DNA of 64,000 nucleotides from Coccinella septempunctata (GCF_907165205.1 NC_058193.1:14087521-14151520); one strand, 5' to 3'. Shown: positions 51,513-61,740, numbered from the stretch's first letter. The notes: generated from the letters alone by a model not told the origin. Numbers and translations: made by a program.

Positions 51513-52205
51513 CAGCACTGCCATTCGACTGAGGCCAGCTACTGTACCGATTTCCGCCGACAGAGGGTAACAGAGAGAGAGAGAGAGAGAGACAAGGAGA
51601 GAGAGACAGGGTGCACTGCCATTCGACTGAGACCAGCCACTGTACCGATTTCCGCCGACAGAAGTAGTGACTTGCCAGGATCTCAACAGACCGTAACTAC
51701 CGTCTATTTCCACCGTACTCCTCTGGAGTGACCGTACAAAATTTAACCGTATTTACCGTCTATTTCAACCGTATTCTCCTGGAGAGACCGTGTTTCATCA
51801 GCCGCCCCCACACTAACCAGGACACCGGTTGACATCAATATTTGTTGAGACTTGTACATTTCAGTATATAATTTAATCCAGTAGGAATAAAGGACTAAAC
51901 ATTTATTTTGTTGCCAGTTATTTTTGCCAGTGAGAGACAGTTCCCTAAATCAGTTAGAACTAGATTTTCGTCAGAAGAGGTAGGTACTCTTTTTGAGCGA
52001 TTAAAAACCTTCAGAAAGCAGAGACCAAGAAGACGCTACCACCCTAGTTTTCACTGCTACCCTTCTCCACTGATCATTCAAGTCTACCCGGGCTCTCTAA
52101 TTTTTGGAGATTCTGTGAGAGACGTGGGGTTCCACTGATTGCCCCACTGGCGCCCGAGCAAAGGTAAGGAGCGTCCAGGGTGAGAGAAAAAGCCCATCAC
52201 ACTTG
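50643..52205. mobile_element. Solo LTR with 4-bp target duplication CTTG
   Basis: The LTR proper is 50647-52201 (1555 bp), starting TGTGACGAGGCAGATTTTGC and ending AGCCCATCACA, flanked by CTTG (50643-50646 and 52202-52205). Ignoring the LTR and one CTTG rejoins the PLE reading frame exactly at its conserved 'WYxKPTNSGR' stretch. A 4-bp duplication and TG...CA ends suit a Gypsy-type element. The plus strand has a TATATAA (51869) and GAATAAAGG (51886), so the LTR is probably plus-oriented. A word TGGCGCCCGAGC at 52148 resembles a primer site but lies 54 bp inside the end. Confidence 0.85.
51478..51665. repeat. GA-rich tandem repeat in the solo LTR
   Basis: (GA)n runs alternate with two copies of CACTGCCATTCGACTGAG...CTGTACCGATTTCCGCCGACAGA about 105 bp apart (near 51516 and 51620). 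Confidence 0.85.
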
Positions 52206-53390
52206 ACATACCAGTTTGTTGTCAGTTCTCCACTCTCCGTCCTCTGAACTTCCACGTCCAAGAACGCTATTTTCATGTTCTCTTCTTTCTCGATGGTAAA
52301 CTGAATCTTAGGGTGGAAGGAATTAAAAGCTTCAAGTATTATATCGTGGCATCCTTCGGGTATTGCTGTTATTGAGTCGTCAACATACAGCCAGAAAAAC
52401 GGGATCATGAATGTTAGAGTAGTCATCACAAAAGAAACCAATTCGTCCATTACAATCTCCGCCAGAATTCCGCTCAAAGGATTCCCCATAGCACTGCCAT
52501 CCAATTGTAGGTAAATGATCCCTCTGAACTGAAAATAGCTTGAATCGAGACAAAAAATCAATCATTTCCATAAAGAGTTTTTGCGGAATGTTAGTGTATG
52601 CCGAAATAAATTTACATCTCTTCTTCAGTGTACTTCGAACTAGCTGTTTAGGAATATTCGTGAATAATGAAATCACATCTAATGAGATCAATCGATAATT
52701 CGGAGGTAAGTGTACGTGCTTGTTGTTGACGAAGTCAAAGGAATTTTTGACCTTGTAAGTGAATGTTGTCGTCAGCGGTAACAAAATTTTATGTAGAAAC
52801 ACTGCTAACCCATATGAAGGGGCGTTGATGCAACTGACAATTGGCCTTAGAGCGAATGAGTCTTTGTGGGTCTTCCTGAGTCCATATATCTTGGGTGGGA
52901 TCGAATTATTGGTCTTTATTCTTTTACTCTGTGTTATATTGATGTATTCGCCGTCGAGTAATAACTTCGCAAAACCATTGGCACGGTCTTGGAATTTTTT
53001 ATTTGGGTCCCTCGTAGTTGGTTTATATACTTCCACATCTGTGAGCATCTCAATCATCTTGTCTTCATATTCAGTCTTCAGCATAAGAACGGTGGAATCA
53101 CCTTTATCAGATCTCCCCACCAAGATATTGTCGTGATTTTTCAAAAACAACTTAGTTTCCGCAATGTCTCTCATAAGCTCTCTATGTGACTTCGGAATTT
53201 CGTAAGACATGTAAAAATTTGTTAGAATATTTGTGGTACGTGCTCTCAGCATGTTCCTCTCATTCTCGTCTTCACACTGACCCGAAATACAATACTCTAA
53301 ATCCTTTATAATCGTGTGGATAGGGATGTCTTTCTTCTGTAGAGGCAAACCAAATTTAGGTCCTAAAGATACAGCTAGTTCGAAGTACAC
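52206..53390 (-). pseudogene. PLE reverse transcriptase
   Basis: The minus strand reads 'ELAVSLGPKFGLPLQKKDIP', 'LVGRSDKGDSTVLMLKTEY', 'PPKIYGLRKTHKDSFALRPI', 'SLDVISLFTNIPKQLV' (first catalytic Asp) and 'FMEMIDF', where a run of six T shifts the frame. In the next frame follow 'FQFRGIIYLQLDGSAMGNPL', 'FFWLYVDDSITAIPEG' (YVDD centre) and 'MKIAFLDVEVQRTESGELTT'. The domain belongs to the PLE RT lineage, related to telomerase RT. The N-terminus is cut at the head-to-head joint. Apart from the T-run shift the frame is open. Confidence 0.85.
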
Positions 53391-53726
53391 TGAAGAAGAG
53401 ATGGAAATTTATTTCGGCATACACTAACATTCCGCAAAAACTCTTTATGGAAATGATTGATTTTTTGTCTCGATTCAAGCTACTTTCAGTTCAGAGGGAT
53501 CATTTATCTACAATTGGATGGCAGTGCTATGGGGAATCCTTTGAGCGGAATTCTGGCGGAGATTGTAATGGACGAATTGGTTTCTTTTGTGATGACTACT
53601 CTAACATTCATGATCCCGTTTTTCTGGCTGTATGTTGACGACTCAATAACAGCAATACCCGAAGGATGCCACGATATAATACTTGAAGCTTTTAATTCCT
53701 TTTTATTTTCCCAACACAGAATTTAG
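53372..53726 (+). pseudogene. PLE second copy: RT fragment joined to GIY-YIG end
   Basis: The plus strand repeats in inverse orientation the RT stretch of 52320-52640, with the same six-T frame shift and the YVDD motif, then jumps from 'ILEAFNSF' directly to 'LFSQHRI' and a stop, which are the last residues of the GIY-YIG frame. About 1.1 kb of coding sequence (the end of RT, connector and nuclease) is deleted at this joint (about 53705). The solo LTR is not present in this copy. Confidence 0.8.
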
Positions 53727-53946
53727 ATGTTTATAATTTTATCTCGATTTTAATTGTACATTTTTGAGTGTATGTTTGCCTGTGGGGGTGGGAACGCCCC
53801 GTCATTGCAGTTTATTCGACAAGTATCAAAAACTAGTTTTCATACATCTGACAGCGTAGCACGCAAATTTGTGTATTTTATCATCGTATGACATATAGCA
53901 GTGATTTGACTTGTGCGATTATTTACCAATGAAATTTCCATTTTCA

Positions 53947-54344
53947 GTTCCAAAATGGTAGTTACGGCGAGATGATTACATTTCCTCGCGTCCTGGTTTG
54001 GAACTCCCAAATTCAATAAAATATAGATATAATACAACGTCCAGTTCTGAAATAATAGTTTTCTGTAGTTAATTAGTGGAATCTTTGAATGATTGTGTCC
54101 GTATAAAGTGATATTATTGTGTTGTTTTCTGCATTGAGCACGTGGCTTTAGCTTACAAAATTCTTGGGGATTGGCTTGCCCAAGATTCCTGCACTTCCTC
54201 AGGACCCCAGGAATAAACGTCCAGTTCTACAACTTGAGATTGGGTGCATAGCCTATCTGGCTGACCCAGATCGGCTGCCCTCAACTGGTGGGGGTGCTAG
54301 TTGAGGGTTGCTTGATTAACCAGAAGGAAGAAGAAGAAGAAGAA
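53947..54344 (+). mobile_element. SINE-like insertion with 16-bp target duplication
   Basis: A 398-bp block ending in a (GAA)n tail, flanked by GAAATTTCCATTTTCA on both sides (53931-53946, 54345-54360). The empty site is visible in the inverted copy near 49675. The head TGGTAGTTACGGCGAG and GGTTTGGAACTCC 40 bases on are spaced like weak A and B boxes of a tRNA-type Pol III promoter. No coding frame. Confidence 0.7.
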
Positions 54345-54603
54345 GAAATTTCCATTTTCACATAGTTTGAATGAAGGATTGACGGACTTTTTCTGCTTCC
54401 GAGGTATTGTGATGTTATATTCTTCATTGTTTTTGTGTATGTTTATCTGCATGTTTCTTTGTAGAGCTTTGAAGAAGCAACAATAAAGTTGCGAAACGTC
54501 GCTTGAAGGAATGACTTAACGTCTCTCATTCGAACTTATTCCACTCCCAAGACAATTTATCCAGATTACTGAAAATAAGGAATACGACACTGTTAGATTT
54601 AAT

Positions 54604-55336
54604 AGAAAGTCCTATACCGTTCTCAGATAGATGCGAATCCCTTACAATCTTAGGATTATCTTGGGAACCTTCTATACATGCATTCACTTTTCATGTCCAA
54701 CCTTTCAATTCCCCATGTACAAAGCGTAACATCTTATCTTTCATTGCGAAATCTTTTGATCCCTTAGGTAACTTGTCTCCTATAACGTTCTTCATGAAGT
54801 CTGTACTTCGAAAGTTGTGGTTGCTCAAATTAGATTGGGATTTTCCTGTTCCTCCCTCTTTAGAAACGACTTGGTTGAAACTTGTATCTTCAATACCTTA
54901 TTTAAATCAATTAAAAATTCCTCGTTTTGTCATCCCCTCAGCTTATGATTTCGTTTCAATTGTCGGATTTTGTGATGCCTCCGAAAGTAGCTACGCAGCA
55001 GTGGTCTATTTGTGTTTCGAATCAACTGGTTTTCGTCGTTCCCATTTGTGGCAAGCCAAAAGTAAAGTTGCTCCATTAAAGATCTTGAGTATTCCTCGTC
55101 TTGAACTGTCCGGAGCTTGTTTATTGGCCAAGTTGGTCAAACGAATTTCAGAGAGTATACCGCTATCAATTTCAACCGTCCGGCTATTCTGTGACTCTAA
55201 AATTGTTTTGTCATGGATCCATACACCCCCTCACTTGTTGAAGACCTTCGTCGCCAACAGAGTGACTCAAATTGTAGGACACACAAAGAACGCTCTTTGG
55301 TCTCATGTTCCCGGTCCTATCCTGATTATTTTTTGA
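54604..55336 (+). pseudogene. pol: BEL2 RT end and RNase H
   Basis: Continues the RT: 'LTILGLSWEPSIHAFTFHV', 'LSFIAKSFDPLGNLSPITFF' and then RNase H words 'SIVGFCDASESSYAAVVY', 'APLKILSIPRLELSGACLL' and 'VRLFCDSKIVLSWIHTPP'. RNase H would remove the RNA strand during copying. After 'NALWSHVPGP' the usual 'DNPAD' stretch is damaged, and about 270 bp of decayed sequence precede the integrase. Confidence 0.82.
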
Positions 55337-55613
55337 AAGAAGAAAATCTGAAAAATTGGATGAACGGTTTCTCAATGATAATGGATTCCAATATGGACTC
55401 TCTGGTGTCTCTGAAGTTTCAGAGACATTACCTGAAACGAAAAATATTTCAGTGTCTCTGGTGACTCACAAAATAGAGCCCACTGAAATCTATATAATGT
55501 TTGAGTCCAAATTTTCTAGTTATCTTCGACTCCGTAGAGTCATGGGATGAATAAATCGATTTATCCATAGTTGTCGCTGTAGAAAAACTGTACTGAGGAA
55601 AGAAAGTCTGACT

Positions 55614-56969
55614 GTGGATGAGTTGAATGATGCCACAGTATCACTGGTTCGTATTGTTCAACATGTTCATTTTTCTGCGGACTTGAAGTCCCTTTGTAAA
55701 CACCAGCCTCCTTCCAAACAACTACAATCTCTTGCTCTCTTTTTAGACTCACGCAGTCTTCTCAGGGTGGGCGGTAGATTGAAATTTTCTAACTTGGATT
55801 TTGATTCAAGGCAACCACTTTTGCTTCCTGAATCATGTTTTCTGTCCACACTTCTGTGTAAACATTTTCACTTGGCCTCCCTCCATTCTGGACCCAAAAA
55901 TGTTCGGGCTCTGTTAAGTAGAACATTTTGGATTCTTTCATCTCGCTCCCTAATTCGTAAGTGTATTCGACAATGTAAAACCTGCTTCAGGTTCAGAGCG
56001 TCCCCTTTCCAGCCAACTATGCCAGATCTTCCAGCCTCCCGAGTCAACATCTCCCGTCCGTTCAACACTACCGGTGTTGACTTTGCCGGTCCCTTCATGG
56101 TTCGCGACACTAAGCTTAGAAAATTTCGAACCACAAAAGGATATCTCGCCTTATTTGTATGTGCAGCAACCAAAGCAATTCATTTGAAATTTGTTTCTGA
56201 GCTCACTGCTTCCGCCTTTCTGGCTTGCCTCTCACGTTTCATTGCTAGACGAGGGTTACCATCTGAAAATCTTTCAGACCAGGATCGCAACTTTATCGCC
56301 GCTGCCAAGCAACTGAAAGAAGCATATAGCTTCTTATTGCAGCACCAAAGTGAAATTGCGGACTTTCTTACTACACGAGAGGTTAGATGGAGTTTCAATC
56401 CCCCCTACGCCCCAAACTTCGGCGGACTTTGGGAGGCTGGGGTGAAATCCGCCAAATCCCTTCTCTTACGCATGATAGGTAAGGAGCTTCACACTTTCGA
56501 AGAATATAGAACCATATTCTGCCAAATCGAGGCGGTGTTAAATAGCCGTCCATTGTGTCCTTTGTCAGATGACCCATCAGAGTGTGATTACCTGTCTCCG
56601 GGACATTTTCTGGTAGGTACGCAACTTTTGGCCGCTCCTGAATCTCCTTTGCCAGAGAGAATGACGGTCCGTGATAGATGGAGTCGCTTGAGACAAATGG
56701 TACAAGCCTCTTGGACACGTTGGTCAAAGCAGTATGCAGTATGCTACATTTTAATACAGAGACACAAGTGGACCAGTTCCACACTCCCTAAAATAGGTGA
56801 TGTCGTTTACATCCGAGATGTCCATACCCACCCGTTAAATTGGCCAATGGGACGTATTTCAGAGTTAAATAACTCCCCAGATGGTATTCCCAGGGTAGCT
56901 GTGGTCAAAACTGCACCTTTCAGCATTTGTCGTCCTGTTAACTGTCTTATACCGTTAACAGGCGAATAG
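55614..56969 (+). CDS. BEL2 integrase and DUF5641 region
   Basis: An intact 451-codon frame. The zinc-binding domain shows 'HFHLASLHSGPKNVRALL' and 'CIRQCKTCFRFRA' (His-His, Cys-Cys). The core has 'NTTGVDFAGPF' (first Asp), 'NLSDQDRNFIAAAKQLKEA' (second Asp) and 'NFGGLWEAGVKSAKSLL' (Glu). The Glu is followed by 'YRTIFCQIEAVLNSRPLCPL', then the C-terminal DUF5641-type 'DRWSRLRQMVQASWTRW' and 'IGDVVYIRDVHTHPLNWPMG'. It would insert the DNA copy. The stop at 56967 lies about 130 bp before the 3' LTR. Of BEL2's domains this is the best preserved. Confidence 0.88.
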   Translation: MDELNDATVSLVRIVQHVHFSADLKSLCKHQPPSKQLQSLALFLDSRSLLRVGGRLKFSNLDFDSRQPLLLPESCFLSTLLCKHFHLASLHSGPKNVRALLSRTFWILSSRSLIRKCIRQCKTCFRFRASPFQPTMPDLPASRVNISRPFNTTGVDFAGPFMVRDTKLRKFRTTKGYLALFVCAATKAIHLKFVSELTASAFLACLSRFIARRGLPSENLSDQDRNFIAAAKQLKEAYSFLLQHQSEIADFLTTREVRWSFNPPYAPNFGGLWEAGVKSAKSLLLRMIGKELHTFEEYRTIFCQIEAVLNSRPLCPLSDDPSECDYLSPGHFLVGTQLLAAPESPLPERMTVRDRWSRLRQMVQASWTRWSKQYAVCYILIQRHKWTSSTLPKIGDVVYIRDVHTHPLNWPMGRISELNNSPDGIPRVAVVKTAPFSICRPVNCLIPLTGE

Positions 56970-57099
56970 TTTCCCTTTAAATTAAGTTTATTGCCTCTCT
57001 ATGTGTTTTTTAAAAAATGTCATTTTCACAGCATCCATTGTTTTTTTTTGTTTGTTTTGTCACTTTCAATCCATTGCTTAAATTAATAATTATAAATTT

Positions 57100-57347
57100 G
57101 GTGGGCGGTATGTTAACGCCGAAAATGGATTCCTTCAAATTTCATGTTTTCATCCTTCTAATTTGTCTGATATGTCTACAGATGTCGTGATAAACACCTT
57201 ATTTGAATTCTTCTCGATATCGCGACATGTTTTGAGATGAATGAAAAAGAATCAGAATAATATAGATTGCTACCGAATTTTCTTGATTAATTATTGCGTG
57301 ATTTTTAAAGTTATTGTTCTGCCGTTTCCTTTTCAAATAACTCAGCT
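57100..57347 (+). repeat. BEL2 polypurine tract and truncated 3' LTR
   Basis: GGTGGGCGGTA then TGTTAACGCC... from 57111; matches the 5' LTR up to AACTCAG and stops at 57347. Confidence 0.85.
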
Positions 57348-57566
57348 TGTAACGGGTTTTCCTCGGTGTACTCGAGCGCCAGCTATTCTTTGAGGGAGAA
57401 TAGCAAACCCACCCTGGTAGCTACTAGCCGAAGACAAGGTTCCGTGGTGTCTAGGGTGTTAGCGACGCCCAATGATAGTCAAAATCAACGTACACAACCT
57501 TTATTTGTCGACTCGTAAAAAAGGGAAACACAAATGGCACTATTATAAAATTCGTACAGTGACTCG

Positions 57567-57644
57567 AAATCAGGTTAGGAAACTCGACGCCATCGATCCA
57601 ACTCGTCTCTATGATCGACGGCGTCGAGTTTCCTAACCTGATTT
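57567..57644. repeat. Hairpin, 25-bp perfect arms
   Basis: AAATCAGGTTAGGAAACTCG... (57567-57591) pairs exactly with 57620-57644 across a 28-base loop. Confidence 0.9.
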
Positions 57645-57847
57645 GAAATTAAAGTTCTGACTCGAAATCAGTCACTGCAAAACGGACGGAATGACACGGG
57701 ATCCGATCTCAAAAGTTATAAGGGGGTTTACGGACTTGTTCGCCAGCCAGAACCTGAGACGCACACTCAACGGACAGATATCGGACTTCAGCCAGGTTAG
57801 GGGATGAAAAATTACAACACAGAGTCACGACGGCTCACCCTTAGGCT

Positions 57848-58108
57848 CGTTCGGCACTCCCCGGGTATCCACACCAGCAGAATGCCTCCCTAACCGTAGG
57901 AACGAGGTAAAAAACGGGAACTGAGGAAAGGGTGCGCCACCCCAAAGTGTCCTCGGTACCCCCAGGGTATCCACACCAGCAGGGTACTTTAACGACAGTA
58001 GGGGTGGAACTAAGAGAGACGGGAAATTTCAGGGAAGGGTGAGCCACCCCAAAGTGCCTTCGGTACCCCCCGGGTATCCACACCAGCAGGATACGTTAAT
58101 GACAGTAG
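57848..58108. repeat. ~119-bp tandem repeat in the Gypsy-type LTR
   Basis: Three copies of GGGTATCCACACCAGCAG (about 57862, 57967, 58072) with CCACCCCAAAGTG words between. The minus strand therefore shows a repeated 'CWCGYPGGTE' peptide, not a real protein. Confidence 0.85.
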
Positions 58109-58807
58109 TGGTGGAACTCAGACTCGGGTATAAGGGGGATGTAGACGGAGACTGAAGTTCCAATGATATATAAAAAAAACGGAGTGTCGCCTTACCTATC
58201 GGTTTGGCCACTTGCACTCGCAAAACAGAAAGAATCGCCCAAGTACAGTGAATAAGAAAACAAAAAAAACAATAACTGGAATTCTATTCGTTGAAAAAAA
58301 AAAACTAGAAGAAATCTTCTCATTAATATGGCGGACGGCACTAGTCGTAGGCAAGTTCTCGTAACAGGCGAAAAACTAAGTGACAACAGGTTAATCGTAA
58401 GTGAACACTCAGTGAATCAATCGTAAGTGAAGTGGCCTGCGGGGGAACATCTGATTTTATACCCACAGGGGGAGTGCGGAATTCAGAAGTGCCCTGACAG
58501 TCGAAATTCGGTAAAATATGCGTCGATGAAGACGTCTCAATTTCGACTTATCTGTGCTAGCGAACAAAAAAACTCAGTTATCTTCCAAGTCAGGATGTTT
58601 TATACGGTGCGACATCGTTTTTAGGAAATGAAAACGGAATAAAAACGGTGCGGAATGTTTACAATTCCGAACGATGTCGGAATCCTGAATTGGAAATTCG
58701 AAAAGATTTCTCGAAAAATTAATTCAAAACAAAATTAATTAAAAATGAAAACTAAAATAATTATTCTAAAATGAGTGGGTAGGTTTGAAAACTACACTCT
58801 CGTTACA

Positions 58808-59419
58808 TCCCCGGGGCGGTAGAAAAATTGAATCCATGATGAAATAAGGGATTAAATTTTTCACGGTGAAATCTACTAAGTCAGGTTAGCGGTTTGACTA
58901 TTCACGGCAAGACAATTGAGATCGGATTTACATCAAACAAGTTCACCTAATCTACTCCAGGTGGCATAAACTCGGTTAATGCTATCTCGGTTGCTCCCAC
59001 TCTATGGTCCGCGGTGACGTGTGTCCGCTTCGGTGGTGCTGTCGGTAGTCGGTGACGTGACGAAGTTCTGTAGTCTATCAGCAAAGAGGAACAAGAGATT
59101 TCACTCTACTATTATGACGCTGCGTGTTACTTTGACCTTGAGCAGAAATGGGCGGAGTCCCTTACGTCAAATTCGAAATTTTCAAACATAACCTAGCAGA
59201 CGGAACAGATAATTATTATTATTATTTTCTGAATTTCAAATTATCACGAACTATCCTCTAGAAACATTGATATAGTCAATATGATTGTCTGTTGAATTAT
59301 GAAGAAGACGATTGTAACTCTTACGAATCGAAGTCATTCCAACCTTCTAACCTCACAAAAATTGTGGACGACAAAAAAAGCGTCATTACAAGTGAAATTC
59401 CCCATTCGAAGAATATAAT
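58808..59419. other. No gene recognised
   Basis: Possibly internal remnant of the Gypsy-type element. Contains GTGAAATCTCTTGTTCCTCT (minus strand, about 59080-59104), repeated on the plus strand at about 63384. Confidence 0.5.
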
Positions 59420-61740
59420 GCTAATTCAATTCAATTCAATTCAATTCTTTATTCATCCTTTGGACATAGAATAATGTATACGACAAGTCAACATAAGCAA
59501 AAAGAAAAATGCGAATATCGAGGCGAATATAAACACTTAAATGCAAGTAACAAGACCACAAAGATAAATGAAACATAAATCAATTCAATGAGTTACAAAA
59601 AAACTCCTGGGTGCTGTAAAAGCATTTATTGATCAATAAAGATCTGATCTTTTTTTTGAAACTCTTGGTATCCAATGTTTTCAGCTTTTTCGGAATATGA
59701 TTGTATAGCTGGATCCCCACAAAAGAAGGTGATGATTCAAATATACTAGTGCTATGCTGTGGTATGCATAGAATACTATTGTGTCGTGTCTGGTATTGAT
59801 GAAAGTCAGAACACTTCGTTAAGTTACGGATGTTATGTTTTACATGCAGGAGACAATTCAAAATGTAAACACATGGAAATGTGAGAATTCCATAATACTT
59901 GAATGTCGATCTGAGGACTCCTGAGGGCCCAAACCAAAAATCAACCGAATGATTTTCTTTTGAGCAATGAAAATTCGATCGGTACCAGAAGACGCGCCCC
60001 ACAAGACTACATTATAGCTGAGGTGACAATTTACCATACCGTAGTAGATATTTATTAATGCATCCAACGGTAGTGAACCCTTGAGACGATGAATGGCAAA
60101 GAAAGATCGTTTCAATTTTTTGGACAGATGTTCGATATGGGAATTCCATCTCAAAAACTCGTCCACGTGCAACCCAAGAAATTTGACACATTCAACAGAC
60201 GTTAAAGCGCCCTCACGAGTCTTGACAACCAATGGCAAAACTGGTGTCGACCCTCGCAAGCGAAACTTGATTATTTGAGTCTTGTTCACGTTCGCGATGA
60301 GTGAATTACTTCGACACCATTCATTGAAGAAATGGATTACTAGCTCATATCTGGATCTTAATTCGACTAGGCTACCAGCTTTGATAGCCAGTGAGGTGTC
60401 ATCTGCGAACAAAATCAAAATGCACTCGATAAGGTAATCAACCAAGTAATCAGGCAAGTCGTTGATGAACAAAAGAAAAATAAGTGGTCCCAGAATTGAA
60501 CCCTGTGGGACACCAAGGTTGTTCTGATACTTAGTGGAAACATTTCCATTCACTTGGACGAATATGGCACGATCAGAGAGGTAACTCAGAATCCATTCCA
60601 GAAATATACCTCTGAAACCCATCTGATATAATTTATCAGCTATAAACCTATGCTGAAGGCAATCGAACGCACGGGAAAGATCAAAAAAGATCCCCGCAAC
60701 ATGATCACCTTTATCTAAGTTATCGTAAACAAATTCCAAGAATTTGGTATAAGCCGTCTGGGTGCATTTACCAGTCCTAAAACCATGTTTTTGATTGGAC
60801 AATACTGAGAATCTGGTCAGAAATTCCCTCATACGATGGTGCACTAGTTTTTCAAATACTTTAGATAATTGACTCAGAATTGATATGGGGCGATACTTAG
60901 AAATGTTGTCATCAGCGCCTTTTTTGAAAACAGGAATAACCCTGGCCTGCTTCAGAATAGCTGGGAAGATACCGGAGGAAACGGACGAATTTATAAGATA
61001 AGCCACATGTTCCGATATGGAAGGAGCAACCGACTTAAGAATTTTTGCCGAGATAAGATCCAACCCTGCGCTTCCACCATTCTTGAGACCACGTATAACT
61101 GATAGGACCTCATCTAGGGTCACAGGAAAAAAATAAAAATTGCAATTCAGCATTTTCTGAGTGGTGCAAACTCTCGAAATATTGCTTCCAGAGAAGCTAA
61201 GTAGGGACTGTGCGTTAACCTCTGTGAAGTATTTTCCAGATGCTTCTGCCAGGAGTTTAGGGCATGAAATGTGTTCACCATCAAGATTGAGAGATAATGC
61301 ACTAACCTTATCATTATCTCTACCTAGTTCACGATTAACAAGTTGCCAGACAGTTTTATTGAGGTTGTCCGATGTGTAAATGATGTATTCTTGTTGTAAT
61401 CTGACTTGGATCTTCTAATTAACTGAGAATATTCGGATTTTGCAGCCTTGTAGTTTTCCTGCGAGTCAGTTGTTTTCAAGTTCTTACTGAGCCAGTGAAG
61501 ACCTCTCAGGTACTCTCTAGCCTCAAGGATATCAGGAGTTATTCAAGCTGGTCTTCCCGAAAAGGAATGGCGTACCTTCTTCAATGGACAAGCTATGTCA
61601 ATAAGTGATTTTAGTATCACGATAAATTTATGAAACTTAGTGTCAACCGATTGGCAATTGTACATTATTCCGAAATCAAATTGTTCAACAAGAAACGAAA
61701 TATATTTAGATCATCAGGTGAGACCCTTCTTGTGACATAT
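59420..61740 (-). mobile_element. LINE-D (CR1/Jockey-type), 5'-truncated
   Basis: Minus-strand RT and C-terminal region with a 3' tail of (GAATT)n repeats at 59426-59450. Upstream on the minus strand, decayed linker words 'REYLRGLHWLSKNLKTTDS' and 'KSEYSQLIRRSKSDYNK' are visible to about 61580 and similarity fades near 61740, before any endonuclease. Confidence 0.8.
59580..61376 (-). pseudogene. LINE-D reverse transcriptase and C-terminal region
   Basis: The main frame opens at ATG 61153, but its homology continues upstream ('VWQLVNRELGRDNDKVSAL'). RT words: 'GGSAGLDLISAKILKSV', 'YRPISILSQLSKVFEKLV', 'NQKHGFRTGKCTQTAYTKF', 'IFFDLSRAFDCLQH' (first Asp), 'LGVPQGSILGPLIFLLFIND', 'LILFADDTSLAIKA' (FADD centre) and 'VKFLGLHVDEFLRWNSHIE'. 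An indel near 59920 moves the end to another frame: 'YGILTFPCVYILNCLL' and 'KKIRSLLINKCFYST', stop at 59580. Catalytic residues look intact; only the end is shifted. Confidence 0.88.

Larger units (their letters stand above)
49467..54603 (-). mobile_element. Penelope-like element, head-to-head partial dimer
   Basis: Inserted in BEL2 pol with a 12-bp target duplication AGAAAGTCCTAT (49455-49466, 54604-54615). The left copy is on the minus strand and carries RT and GIY-YIG domains. A shortened second copy in the opposite orientation occupies about 53372-54564, so the outer ends of the element form an inverted repeat (CTGGATAAATTGTCTTGGGA at 49467 and its reverse complement near 54545-54564). 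Coupled partial copies are typical of PLEs. It contains a solo LTR (50647-52201) and a SINE-like insertion (53947-54344). Confidence 0.85.
46116..57347 (+). mobile_element. Pao/BEL LTR retrotransposon (BEL2), split by a PLE
   Basis: 5' LTR 46116-46663 and a truncated 3' LTR 57111-57347 share the start TGTTAACGCCGAAAATGGAT and run in parallel up to AACTCAG. The primer site after the 5' LTR (TGGTCCTATCGAGCCGAA) resembles the tRNA-Tyr-type site of BEL1. Coding order gag, DUF1758, RT, RNase H, integrase, DUF5641 is BEL-like. The element lost its 3' end where a Gypsy-type LTR abuts at 57348, so no outer target duplication can be seen. Confidence 0.9.
57348..58807 (-). mobile_element. Gypsy-type LTR, probably minus-oriented
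   Basis: TGTAACG at 57348 and CGTTACA at 58801-58807 form the short inverted LTR ends. On the minus strand the LTR is preceded by CCGCCCCGGGGA and contains AATAAAGG near its end (57500-57507), suggesting it is a 3' LTR read on the minus strand. No target duplication and no partner LTR are in the window. It cuts the BEL2 3' LTR. The interior has 119-bp tandem repeats and a hairpin. Confidence 0.5.

Noticed and set aside
51417..51731. Arg/Glu-rich and Ser/Leu-rich frames on both strands
   Set aside because: Translations of (GA)n and its complement within the solo LTR.
52148..52159. TGGCGCCCGAGC as the primer-binding site marking the LTR end
   Set aside because: The CTTG target duplication and restoration of the PLE frame place the LTR end at 52201; the word is likely fortuitous or internal.
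57841..58083. Repeated Cys/Trp/Gly peptide (CWCGYPGG) as a novel secreted repeat protein
   Set aside because: Arises from 119-bp tandem repeats in an LTR; no signal peptide, and the frame is limited to the repeats.
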